Part shown: in pieces, positions 1 through 10,686 of the stretch
How positions within the stretch are numbered: the stretch's first letter is position 1
How the letters are laid out: the number at the start of each line of letters is the position of its first letter
DNA from: Bigelowiella natans CCMP2755
Taxonomy: Eukaryota; Cercozoa; Chlorarachniophyceae
Assembly (NCBI GenBank): GCA_000320545.1
Contig: ADNK01001397.1
Coordinates: 1 to 35,099, forward strand
Length of the DNA: 35,099 bases
Direction: 5' to 3'
Notes under the pieces: model-generated
Told to the model about the DNA's origin: nothing
The model's input: only the letters and a program-made list of their open reading frames with translations
Database searches by the model: none
Position numbers and translations under genes: made by a program

Positions 1-477
1 AGTAGCAGCAGTAGGTGTAGTAGTACTGGTCGTCATCTTCGGATCGGTAATCAATAAATAGCCCAAATGCAGCCTGCCTGCCGATCAAGCTACTGCAACC
101 CCCCCCCCCCCCCCCCCCCAAGTTAAGGGCGGGGGTGGAGCCGCCCCCCCCGCCCTGGGGATTTTCTTTCGAGAGGGAAGCGAAAAAACATCATTTCCCC
201 ATATACCCCCCCCCGTTGGTTTCCCCTCTTCGGGCCGATTACCAAACGACGCGTTTGGAGATAAGTCGTAGCGGTCAATCATCTGGGAATGAATTCGTAA
301 GATTCGATACGATGCGATGGGATACGTGGAGAGCAGGCGTGCATGCTTAGTATGCGTGTAGAGGGCCATGAGAACCTCGTGGAGGAAGTCTGGTTTCCCG
401 AGGTATGCCCGCCCACTATGAGGAAGGAAGGGAGTAGGATGGGGAGATGTAATAGAGAGAAAGAGAGAAAGAGAGAA

Positions 478-527
<50 letters not shown>

Positions 528-2131
528 CATGAAAACGAGACAGAAGAAGGGAGTAAAAGTTACAGCAAAAGTAGGGTTTCTCCAGTGTGGATCAATGACT
601 CTCGTTGTGAGCGTTGGCTCTCCCTCTTATCGACCCCTCCCCGCCCCCACCCCCTCACCTGGAGCGCGTCCCACTGCATTTTCGGATCAACCTGGGATAG
701 GAACAGATGCGGACACCGAGTTAGTGAGTGGATGAGGGAGTGAGGGAGTGATGCTGAAACATCTGGTTCTCAAGGTGCTACGGCAGGATAGAGCGCTGCC
801 GTGCTTTTGTTCTACGTGAGGATAAAGCGCTGTCCTGCTTTGCGGCAGGCTAAGAATCATGGGCTGTTACTCTTGGTTATCATCTGCCATACATCGTCGT
901 AGAACTCGAATGGTGTCTTGCTTCTCTCCAACCACTCTAGAGCTTTCTTCGTGTTACCCCCATGAAGAAGACTATCCCAAAACTTTCACGAGTTATTGAA
1001 GGGAGAATCAGCAACTTGCTTCATTATTTTAATATGGGTAAGAGTAAGTTGCTTTATTATTATTATAATGTGCGAAGTCATTTATACCTCTTCAAGTACC
1101 CTCTCTCTGCTGAACCTGATAAGTTAATGAGTGATGGTTGAGTGGTGTTCGTGTATTGACTGAAACGGCACTCTTGCCCGTCGAAGTGGAGGGGGGGCGG
1201 TAATGATTCGTTCGGAAGTAAAGAGTATTCGCGGCTTTCCCTTATTTTACTTCGGATTGCGCACAATGCTTTGACACATTCAAACGAATTGTTTCACTTA
1301 CTTTTTTTTACTGCTTTTCCCGCCCATAGTCCTTTAGACTCCTCGGGAGCTTCGGTTTGCGATCACTGTGAGAGGGCCCATTCGTGCTCCAGCTTTAGTT
1401 GAGAACTGAATGAAGGCTTTATGGGGAAAATACCTAAAATTATTTACCCAGAAATAATAATTTTAGAAAGAAATCTCATCGGAAATTAATCAAAATACCT
1501 ACAGAACTGAGGATCACTACGGCATCTCCATCGCCGTTTTAAGTTCGTAAAGTCATCAGGATAAACTTTACTTGTATTGTGATGTTTTCGGCTTATAATA
1601 TTATCTAAAAATGAGACAACCAGATCACAGATATTTTTGTCCAACAATTCGCGTTACCATCTAAGTAGAATGGATTCTCGCTGTGCGTCATGGAAAACAA
1701 CATGGCTTCAGGTGATATAATCGAACAATTTTCACCCGCGACAACATACAGTTGCATGGAAAGATTGCTCGCCAGATCCGGTCAGAGCTTGAAAATACGA
1801 AAAATCTACCAGTATTATTAATATATACCTTATATTCTTTTTAACGACAATATGTTACTCAACATTTTAATGAAAATATGGCGTGACAGAGCTTTCGCGA
1901 CTCACCACCCTCCGCCTGAAAATTGTCTCGAGTGAGATTTCAAGACGACAATGCACAGGTTTGTGATCGCGTAAGGATGATAATTCTAGTGTCAAAGGCT
2001 AATTTTTCCTTGTCTCATTTGAGGATTGTCATCCTATTATACTATTTTTTACGAATAATCAGAGAATTCACATCTGAGGTCTTAGTGGTGCATATCGGCC
2101 TCTCCCCCTGCTCTTCCTTCCCTTCCTGATA
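1..2131. other. Repeat-rich flank without a supported gene
   Basis: I find no exon with family similarity here on either strand. The left part holds a 21-base C run (99–119), other C/G-rich low complexity, and a long purine GA tract (about 452–524). Open frames across these are low-complexity translations. From about 1400 to 1900 the DNA is AT-rich. Two imperfect 23-bp direct copies lie at 785–807 and 819–841. The last few hundred bases should contain the Nap1 promoter and 5' UTR, but I see no unambiguous core promoter element. Confidence 0.5.
452..524. repeat. (GA)n / (GAAA)n purine microsatellite
   Basis: A run of GAGAAA units passes into a pure GA run. The frames across it translate only as Arg-Glu or Leu-Ser repeats, so they are not treated as genes. 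Confidence 0.9.
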
Positions 2132-5100
2132 ATGGCCAAGGAAAGCGCAGAGCACCTCCTGATTCTGCGGGAGGCGTGCTATGGACTTCTTTGTCGTGTC
2201 CACTGGAACCATAATCCACAGTTCCTGAATCCCACATCGCTGGAGAGCAAGGATATTTCACAAGTGATCCGCTTTGCCAAGAGAAGCTTCCCAAAGATTA
2301 GTTGTCTAGAGGCAAGGCAGCAGATCAAGACATTCGACGCATTTGCCTCGAAGGCAGAAGCGATAGTAAATGAGCTAGAGGATTGGTGAGTTTTCATTTT
2401 AAAACTCGTGAGAAGAAGAGAGGAGTTATGGTCGTTGAATGTGACAGGTATCGGACGATTTGCGATGTCATCTCATTTAACGGCAAAGCTCTCACAGCCT
2501 TGAACACGTTTGTAAAGAACGTGACAACACTGCGGAAGGTACTTTATGCTTGCCAGCGGCACACCTGCCGTCTGGATTCGCTTTTAGCTAATCAATCTGA
2601 TAAAAATTCAAATCACAGGCAAACTTCCACCTTATGATGCTGTTCTTTGAACTTCTTGGGGGCTACGTAAAGCTTCAGATTGCAATGCAGGTGAACAACA
2701 GCTAAATGCAATAACCTTGAAACTTGGCGCACCCTTCACATTAGATTGAGATCTTCCATGTACGCGTCTCTGTCTTCTGCGACAAACAGAGCGTAGGATT
2801 CAAGGCGCGGAACATTGCAATGTACATCATGGCCCTAGAGACTTCTCAAAGCAAAAAAGGTCATTATGTGTGACGATAAACTTTATAACTACCCTTATTG
2901 CCCCTGCTTCCCTACTGTGTAATGAAAATGTCGCTGCCATTCGAGGAACATAAATGTAATTGGTGGGAGGCGGAGAGGGGTTATAAGGAGAGGCCGAAGA
3001 TGGAAGGGTGGCTAACGGAAATCCCATTGATATTGAACTATACAGACGAGCGATTAGATGCCGTTTTAAAATACATGAGCGAGATGATGGGAAACCAGGA
3101 TCTGAAGCTTGAAGAACGTTTAAAGGTAGGTGTTGCTCGCACCATGATGCCTTTTTCCATGTGCTTTCTGGAATTTTAACGATACCTTTGAAGGCAGCAG
3201 GAACCACCACCACCACCACTTCCCCTTCCATTTCATTCGGTGTGGATTAGGTTATAGCTTAGTGTGTTAGGGCAGAGCACCCGAGTCTTAATCGACAATC
3301 TGCGAGTTCTCCATACACGTATCTCGTGAAGCAAACGTCTCTCACATAACGGTGCCGGCTTCCTGTATGGTGTGTGTGTGTGTGTGTGTGTGCGTGTGTG
3401 CGTGCGTGCGTGCGTGCGTGCTTCCCCCAATCAAGGTTACGTTCGCCACTTTGAGACAGCAATGCGAGCCGATGACGCAGGTCGTGCGGGACTCGTGCAA
3501 GTTCTTCTGGAGCTCCATCCAGAAATGGGCGCCCGCGGAGAGCTTCGAGCGCCACCGCATGTTCAGCATCCTGTACGACGCCAGCAAGATCATCCAGCCC
3601 GCGCGCACGGAGAACTACCTGGAGCTCGAGTACCTCAACGGGGTCCGGGAGTGGCTCCAGTACGCGCTGCTGGTCTGCCCCGCGGCGCTGCAGGAGCAGG
3701 CGGCGCGGTCGTGCCTGAACAAGATCATCAGCAACTACTTCGTGACCCCCGTGTTCCGCGACATCACGTTCGAGCTGTGCAAGTCGTGGGACTCCACCTT
3801 CTGGGACTACAAGTGCGGGCACATAAGCCAGGGGACAAAGTTCTACCTCAAGACCCACCGCGACGACGTCTTCAAGGATGCGTACCTCAAGGGCAATGAG
3901 TGCGCGCTGAACCACAGGTCCCTCCGGCGCTACCTCCAGGTGATGCTGCGGCAGTACGTCTGCCTGTTCACGGAGATTCCCGGCCTGGCCGCGCCCAAGT
4001 TCCAGCTGGTGCTCGCCCTGCTGAAGCTGGCCTCCGACGAGATCCACTGGTACTTCCAGCACACCAACGTGAAGCCGTTCAAGAGCCACAAGCAGAAGTG
4101 GCTCGACCCCCTCTCCAAGGACCAAAACATAGTGAAGCTCATCGCCGCCTGCGTGGACCTCTGCCAGCTCGTCTCCAAGCACGCCGACGTCGTGCGGGAG
4201 TACTTCATCGAGTACATCAGAGACATCGACGCCCCGCGGTGCATCAGCGAGCTCGGGAAGATTAGCCAGAAGTACGCGAAGCAGGTCCCCGCGGAGGTCC
4301 AGAACGCCATCCGGGTTTTGACCGAGGAGGCGAAGAACATCAGCCCCGAGTCAAACTTCTCGGTCATCCAGCTCAACTTCTTCCGGACCTCGTGCTGGCT
4401 GAGCTCCAGGGGCTCGGGGGTGCCGGCCGACGAGGCCAACGCGGCGCTCGCGGTCGTCAACGAGATGTTCACCCACTTCTCCAACGTGCTGCAGACGGAG
4501 CAGCGGCTCGTAGAGACCGCCAACATCGGCGCGCTCATCTGGTACAAGGAGGACTTCAAGCAGGTGAAGGAGTGGACGCTGGGCCGCTCGGACCTCTACC
4601 AGTACTCGATGGCGCTGATGCAGGTGCTGGAGCACGTCCGGTACGACCTCAACCTCCGCTACTGCCCGGACGAGCAGGCGTTCATAATACGCGCGACGAC
4701 CAAGTTCGCCGAGTTCGTGATGGAGCACATCTGCCGCGCGATCATCGAGAACTTCGACAAGATGCTGGGCTGGGCCAACTACCTCAAGGAACTCGGCGGG
4801 CTCAACCCGGTGATCAACAAGTACCTGAGCCTTAACCGGAAGGGGCGGCCCAAGCTGCAGGAGACCGCGCAGCCCGGGGTGGAGAGCAGGTATGGCGGCC
4901 AGGGCTACTACTCCGTCCAGGTGCAAGCGCAGGCCGTTGCAGACCTCCTCGGAGCGGTGCGGGAGCTGAGGCAGTGCCAGGTCTTCAAGACCGTGATCAA
5001 CACCCACGATTGGTTGTACGAGGCGCTTGATGTGCACGTCGATGCCAAGATACGGGGCCTCTTCGAGTCGAAGGACCAGCGCCTCTGCCGGCCCTCCGAG

Positions 5101-6294
5101 GCGCTCAGCCGCCTGCGCTGCATACAGCGCGCGCTGACGTTCGTGGAGCAGCACATCATGCTGAACGCCAGCGACATCCTGCGCGGGGCGGTCCTCAAGC
5201 ACTTCGCCAACGTGGCTGCGGGCACGATCGGCGCGCCGCTCAAGACGGACACCAAGTCGAGCGCCGCGATCCAGAAGGTGGGGAAGTTTTACTGGGACGT
5301 CGTCAACCACAGCAACACCGCCTTCTCGCCGCTCAAGATACACTTCGTCACGCGCGCGCACGGGCGCAGGCACCGGGACGACGTCAATGCGGAGGACTTC
5401 ACCACGCACCCGGAGCTCCGCGCCCTGTGCCACGTGGTAGGCCCATACGGCGTCAAGGCCATCCAGAGCGTGCTGCTCTCCAACCTCGGGAGCAGCATTG
5501 CGGAGATGAAGCGGATCATTGCCAACAACAGCGTGTACCTGGGGCAGCTCGACTTCGTCGATATCACGTCGTGGGAGAACATCGTGACCAAGGTGAGCGG
5601 CAAGGACGAGTTCCTTCGGCTCGCCGTCCAGGTCGGGCGGTGCCTGCAGCTGATCTCCACGCTGAAGACCGCGCAGCGCGCGGTGCAGGAGAACGACATC
5701 CCGTTCGTCTCCCGGATCATAGAGCTGGTGATGCGGCGCATCGACAAGGACGGGAAGATCACGCCCGGGCAGACGCTGTGCAACGTGCTGACCGACTCGG
5801 GGGTGGAGGACCCGATGTACGACCAAGGCCTCAAGGCCGTGTTCCAGAGGGGCTTCTCCTCGGGGGTGGTTCTCTCGCACTTCCCCAAGATGTTCGCGTG
5901 CCTCTTCATGTCGGAGATGTGGAAGAGCACGCGGTTCCAGCCGGAGGCCGAGGCCTTCAGCACCGGCGTCGAGAGCGTCATCACGACGATCCAGACGGTC
6001 ATCCCGGCCATCTGCTCGTCGCGCGAGAAGTCGATGGGCATGCTGCGCGACTTCGTCACGCTCTCCGCGCACGCGCTGCTCCACATGAACTCCAAGGCCG
6101 AGGCGAACAGCCGCGCCATGCGCGGCTACCACATCCCCTCGATGATGATCTTCATGAGCCAGTTTATGGAGACCTGCAAGGGAATGTCGATGGATATCCT
6201 CGAGAGGTGCCTCCCCTTCACGCTCATGCGAACCAAGATCATCGAGATCTACGAGAACCTGCGCGTGCAGACGGAGGAGAAGGGGGCGGCGTGA
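2132..6294 (+). CDS. NCKAP1: Nap1/NCKAP1 (HEM family), SCAR/WAVE complex subunit
   Basis: Nap1 is a helical scaffold of the pentameric SCAR/WAVE complex, which relays Rac signals to Arp2/3-driven actin branching at the plasma membrane. Proposed exons: 2132–2385, 2448–2538, 2619–2690, 2745–~2867, ~2946–3125, 3436–6294, giving about 1,192 residues; animal NCKAP1 is about 1,130. Exon 1 aligns with the family N-terminus. KARNIAMYIMALE in exon 4 aligns with the KAIIGLYNYAHEM region. GPYGVK (near residue 909) and LERCLPFTLMR (near 1162) match conserved C-terminal segments. All joins except exon 4/5 are phase-consistent with good GT/AG sites; the exon 4/5 border is uncertain. The long last exon is far richer in G/C-ending codons than exons 1–5. 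The stop TGA lies inside a GTGAGT donor-like string. An AATAAA follows at 6557–6562. Confidence 0.9.
3369..3420 (+). repeat. (TG)n then (TGCG)n tract in Nap1 intron 5
   Basis: A TG microsatellite grading into GTGC units fills the end of the 310-nt intron just before the acceptor at 3434–3435. It inflates the apparent reading frame upstream of the true exon start at 3436. Confidence 0.9.
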
Positions 6295-7237
6295 GTTCTC
6301 CTTGTTTCCCACCCTCCTCAACTATCGATTTCGCGCGGCAACGCAGCCAGTATTAGCAACAGCATTTGTAGTCACCACGTAGTTTCATCCCTTTTCTGCC
6401 CCCCCCCCATCCCCACCACCACCACCCCACCAACGGCGACGAGAGACAGGAACAAAGTCGAGGGATGGACAACAGCTGCGGTATATAGGAGCAACCGGTG
6501 ATAGTGGCTGTTGGTTCTTTGTGCGAATGGGTTGGCTCTACAGCCGCATTGTTGTCAATAAAGCTAATCATTATGAATATTGAGCCGGTAGCCCGACGAG
6601 AAGTGTATTGATTGCTATCGACGCTTGTATGCGTAGTCTTACCTGTATGGCGAGCACAGGCAGATGGTGATGATGACATATAGGCATCTCTGTTCATTCA
6701 TCTATCGCGGTAGTGCACGACAAAAGTCCATATCTATGTCGAAATCTACAGCATACGTACGCATGGAAGCAGTATATATGTACGTATCTTTTGCGTCATA
6801 ACACAAACACAAACACACACACACATATATGTATATACTATAGAAACACGAAGGCGCAATCATCGCAGTGGCGACTATATATGCATGCACCTGCGCGCAG
6901 CCCTATAGTTCTTTATACTAGCTTTAGTCATTCAGCGTCCAGATATAGGCTTTTCCATAGCTAATAGAAGCTACCTACCTAAGCTAGACTGCTCCGACAA
7001 GCATTGGCGGCATCATCATTGCATTGCTGCCTTACTAGCTTACCAGCTAATAAGTGGCCGTTCTATGCTACATGCAACGATCCATTCTTGCACATGCATA
7101 TCACCGCAGCCTTGAATAAGCAACAATGGTATGTCTGCTGCTTTGCATAGGTAGTCTACTGCTAACTGCACATGTACTCAACAACTTAAACAACACCGCA
7201 GCGACGTGCTCTAGTGCTGTGACTTCGGCCCAGCTAG
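6295..7237. other. Convergent 3'–3' spacer between Nap1 and the EEP nuclease
   Basis: No gene is supported here. It holds the Nap1 3' UTR with AATAAA at 6557–6562, a C-rich and CCACC low-complexity patch (6400–6435), a short CA run (6803–6824), and from about 6900 a stretch dense in CTAG words. The stop codon of the EEP gene on the other strand is itself inside a GCTAGCTAGC string. Confidence 0.6.
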
Positions 7238-9614
7238 CTAGCCTTGCACATCATCTGGGAGGACGTCGGAACGGTACCTAAACTGCACTCGAAGCGGTAG
7301 GTGATCACTAGGCCAGCTCTCACATGGGAGGAAAGTCTCGCTTGTTCCACCAGCAGTGTTGTCAGCAGCTCCACCACCATCAGCACCAACTCCAGCTTCA
7401 GCCCTGGGAACAACTCCCTTGCCGTTCACTCCCTTGTCAACCCACGACTGAGGTTGCTGAGCATTGCTCGCCACCAAGCTGCTGCTGTGGAAAACGTGGT
7501 CGATCTGCCCCGTGAAGCCGGGCGTCACGTTGGTGGCGAAGGAGCGCTTGCTGCCGGTGGGGAACGCCGAGCTGAGTTTCAGGTCATGGCGCATTATCAG
7601 GGACGTGCAGATTTGCCTGGCGTCAGCTGCCAGGGCTCTTGCAGACGCTGAGTTTGCGCTGTAGGCAGCTGGAATCTGGTCCTTGGCTCTCATCGTGGCC
7701 TTCTGAACAGCATCGAGCATCTTCTTGTAATTCTCTACCTCATCGTCGGTCTTCTTCGCCCACCAATACGGCTGCCTGCAGCGCCCATTTTTGCAGACGA
7801 AGAACTCCAGCTTCTTGCCAGTGTTGGGGTCGACGCCGGCGTGAAGGGCCTTTGGCACCTTCTCGTTTTGCGAGAGGGACTCGTGCTTCAGCGGCTCGAA
7901 TGTTCTAGATGAGTGGGGGGGGAGGGGGGGGGGGGTAAGGGAAAACGCTCAATATCGCTACAATCATAATCATCACCATCACCATCATAACCTCAGCCCA
8001 ACTTTTGTCATGTCATCATCTATTATCATCATCTATCATCGCCATCTATCACCATCCTTTATCACCACACAACGGGTACCCATTGCACTTCGTGCACCTG
8101 AGCGAGACCAGGACAACAGCAAACAGTAGCAGAGAGCAAGAGGAGTGAGGAGGGGGACAGATCGAACGACGAGAGAATAAGAAAAAGAAGGAAAAAGGCT
8201 CTCCGAGCTTATATACGACAGCACATGCGTAGATAATACCTTTGGAACATGAGCTCCGGCCTGAATTTCAGCTGCATCTGCTTGGCCACAACCTGAAAGG
8301 CAGCTCTGTGGTCCTTCTCCGTAACGAGGACGAACGGCGGGCAGTCTCTCCGCTGCACGAGCTTCTTCGACTGCGTGATTACGAGCCTGCGCTCCCTCTT
8401 TGCGAGCGAGAATAGGCTGTAGCACGTGTTGCTGTTCCACTTGCCGCTGCCGGCACCGCGCAGCGGCTGTGCGCGAGGTGGTGGCGGCCTTGGCGACGAT
8501 GATGACGAGGACGAGTGATCCTTCGCGTCGTTGTCGTTGTCGTCGTCCTCGTCGCCGAACATGTGCGCATCGACACCAACCTTCCGCAAAGAGCGCGCTA
8601 GTTTGTCCAGGCCTGCATCGGCGATAAGCACTCGTCGTATTTTGCGGTCGTTCTGAGCTGCAGCAGCTGGTCCGCGCGTAGCATTGCCCCCTTGCCCCTC
8701 CCCCCCCCCTTCCCCCTTCACCTCATCTCCTCCCCCCCCCTCTTCGGTCGCGTGTTGCTGCTTCCACAACCGCAGTGTAGGCTGGCTGTCTGTCGCTGCC
8801 TCGCCGTCCGTTTGCCGTCGGATAGCGGATATATCATATTCGCCATCAGCGAGGAAGCGGAAGGTATAGCTACCCGGCGTTGAGTTGAGGTCTCCGCAGA
8901 GTATCAGGTTTACGTCCGGCGGTAGTTTTGGTACAGGTTTCTCCCACTTCGATTCGTCATGCTCCTGTGATCTGCGAGGAGGAGGAGGAGGAGTTGCTGC
9001 TGCTACTATCGTGTTTCTTGTCTTCCCGTCCCCCTCCTCTTTCCTAGAGAGATATGCCTGGATGCAGCGGGTGAGGAGGGCAATTTGCTTGAGCTTCACA
9101 TCTTCATAGTTCGGATTCCAGAAGAGATGGCAATTCGCAACCAGAAGAAGTCCAGAGGCGGGTCCTTGGCCTTCCTTGGCTGTGCTCGTTGCCATCGTTG
9201 CTGTCGTTGTTGTCTGGTGCAGTAAGTCCCGCAAAATTACCAGTTGCCCCACGTTGTTTCTTCGCAGCCGAATGGCGTTCGAATCGTCTGCTACGTCGGC
9301 AAGGAGGTTCATATTTACCCCTTCCGCCGACACCTTCCTGAATCGCTCGCAGCGCCACGCGACCAAGCAGCCATCCTTCTTGGGGGACTCGCTTCGTGAT
9401 CGGCTCCCGTCTTCTGTGTGCGGTTACATCGGAAATGTGCAGGTGTGAAAGTGTGCGAGCGTAGAGTAGCTCTATGGACGGAAGAAAAAGGATAATAAGA
9501 TTGTCGCTGATGGGGCTGAAGCACATTGACGAATGCTAAATTCGCACCCTCGAGGGCACGCACGACCTGCATCATCATCGTCATCCAACCACATACTTAT
9601 CACCATCATCATCA

Positions 9615-9670
<56 letters not shown>

Positions 9671-10076
9671 CGACACGTGTTTCATTATCAAGACCATAAT
9701 CGATGCCTCGCTGGCAGTAATCGCATCTGTAGCCGAGGCTCGTAAGCTCCTTCTGCCAAAAGTCATCAAAATGGTCCACCTCCTGCAAGCAAAGAATGTC
9801 CGCGTCGAGGCGCGGCAAAATATGCCGGAGCGCCTTCGAGCGACTTTTCCAGTGGAGGATCTCGTGTGGGCGACAGTACTCAAAGTTTTTCCGATGGCAG
9901 TACTCATCCGCCAGCACATTCAGAGATACAAGAGAGAAAGAACGGTCTAAGGGAAGCGTCATATAAGGGGTTATAGGTTGTCGAACAACTTTTAGGACGA
10001 TAGCTCCTACCTGAGCTTCTGCCATCATCGGGCCTGCGCCAGTGCCATGGCTGCCCCCAAGGACTAAGAATAACAT
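7238..10076 (-). CDS. CCR4-type EEP nuclease with an inserted Mut7-C RNase domain
   Basis: Exons on the minus strand: 9671–~10076 (the safest start is ATG at 9962–9960), 8240–9413, an 18-nt micro-exon 8080–8097, and 7238–7904; phases close in frame. The EEP fold of CCR4/nocturnin-like deadenylases is read from VSLNVLA (metal-site Asn), LQEVD (Glu), DGCLVAW, ANCHLFW, GDLNSTPG (Asp, Asn), TPGFTGQIDHVF and SDHLPL (Asp-His). Between GDLNS and the TPGF motif lies a foreign block: VLIADAGLDKLARSLRKVG, LVITQSKK, then FQRCTKCNG and FFVCKNGRCRQPYWW. These are the PIN-like start and CxxC…CxxxxC zinc ribbon of Mut7-C RNases. Low-complexity Gly/Glu and Ser/Asp linkers border the block. The predicted length is about 716 residues from 9962, or 754 from the upstream ATG. 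EEP identity is very secure and the Mut7-C identity is secure by motif. The 5' end and substrate are not known. Confidence 0.88.
8080..8097 (-). other. 18-nt micro-exon of the EEP/Mut7-C gene
   Basis: It is bounded on the sense strand by a pyrimidine tract ending CTCAG and by the donor GTACCC. It takes the AG left at the end of the upstream exon (ends 8240) and leaves GG to pair with the A of the downstream exon (starts 7904). The joined reading is R-C-T-K-C-N-G, precisely the first CxxCN half of the Mut7-C zinc ribbon. Skipping it keeps the frame (18 nt) but removes both cysteines. Confidence 0.8.
9617..9666 (-). repeat. (CA)n microsatellite in EEP intron 1 (TG on the sense strand)
   Basis: About 25 CA units lie inside the 257-nt intron 9414–9670, starting just downstream of the proposed donor. 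Confidence 0.9.
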
Positions 10077-10489
10077 ATACGCAGTTTGAAATCATGGCTT
10101 ACGATTCTCGCAGGGTGGAGCGGGAAGAGTTATCGTCTTCTACCTGATCATCGAAATCGCACACGAGCTACGCTACCATCGTCCCTTTCTTCTGCTAACT
10201 GTTCATGGTCTTCTGGGGTGGGGGAATCGACTGACGAAACTGTTGCCTCTATTGTTGCCAATCTTCCGACCACACAGGCGATTTGAGTCTCCGTTTATAC
10301 TTCCTTTCATTACAGGTCAGATATATGACGCATAAAATATTACCTAAATCATCCCTTCAGAGTGTGCTATGCGAAACAGCGTTCGCGCCATTTTTCATGA
10401 CTGATTTTATGAGCTTTTTTATAACAAATAATATCTAAGGAATATTGTCTAAAAAAACCAACAGTCCTCTGCTTCTCCGAGGCAGAAGG
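9963..10489. promoter_or_regulatory. Divergent 5' region shared by the EEP nuclease and MOZART1
   Basis: The EEP gene reads left and MZT1 reads right, so their promoters must lie in this roughly 0.4–0.5 kb. The inner part is AT-rich (10310–10460). Part of it may be EEP 5' exon: the EEP frame stays open up to 10076, and an acceptor-like TTCTTAG lies at the sense-strand position just below 10070. No defined core promoter motif was identified. Confidence 0.4.
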
Positions 10490-10651
10490 ATGGAAGGCGC
10501 TGCTGCACAGACGAAGGCCGGCCAGAGACCAGTCCTTCAAGAGGATACCTTTGAAAGTAGAACGCAAAAAGATAGCTTGTCTCGCATATGAATCCTAATC
10601 ATCACTGCCTCACTCGTCGTTTTAATACTCATACTCCTGCTCTCTCTCTCC

Positions 10652-10686
<35 letters not shown>

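Noticed and set aside
99-119. C21 homopolymer as a functional element
   Set aside because: Long homopolymers are common sequencing or assembly artefacts and its true length is uncertain. Similar C runs before acceptors (for example sense-strand C runs near 7920 and 25145) can simply be pyrimidine tracts.
343-735. 130-codon frame with an Arg-Glu run
   Set aside because: The run is the translated GA microsatellite, and nothing outside it resembles a protein family.
4351-6321. 656-codon open frame antisense to Nap1, plus other long frames at 3259–4182 (−), 3900–4265 (+) and 5427–6356 (+)
   Set aside because: These are shadows of the very GC-rich last Nap1 exon. Their translations are Arg/Ala/His/Leu-rich with no domain, while the Nap1 frame aligns with the family throughout.
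9104-9526. 140-codon minus-strand frame overlapping the EEP second exon
   Set aside because: It is the +1 shadow of the EEP frame; the motif-bearing frame is the one starting at 9413.
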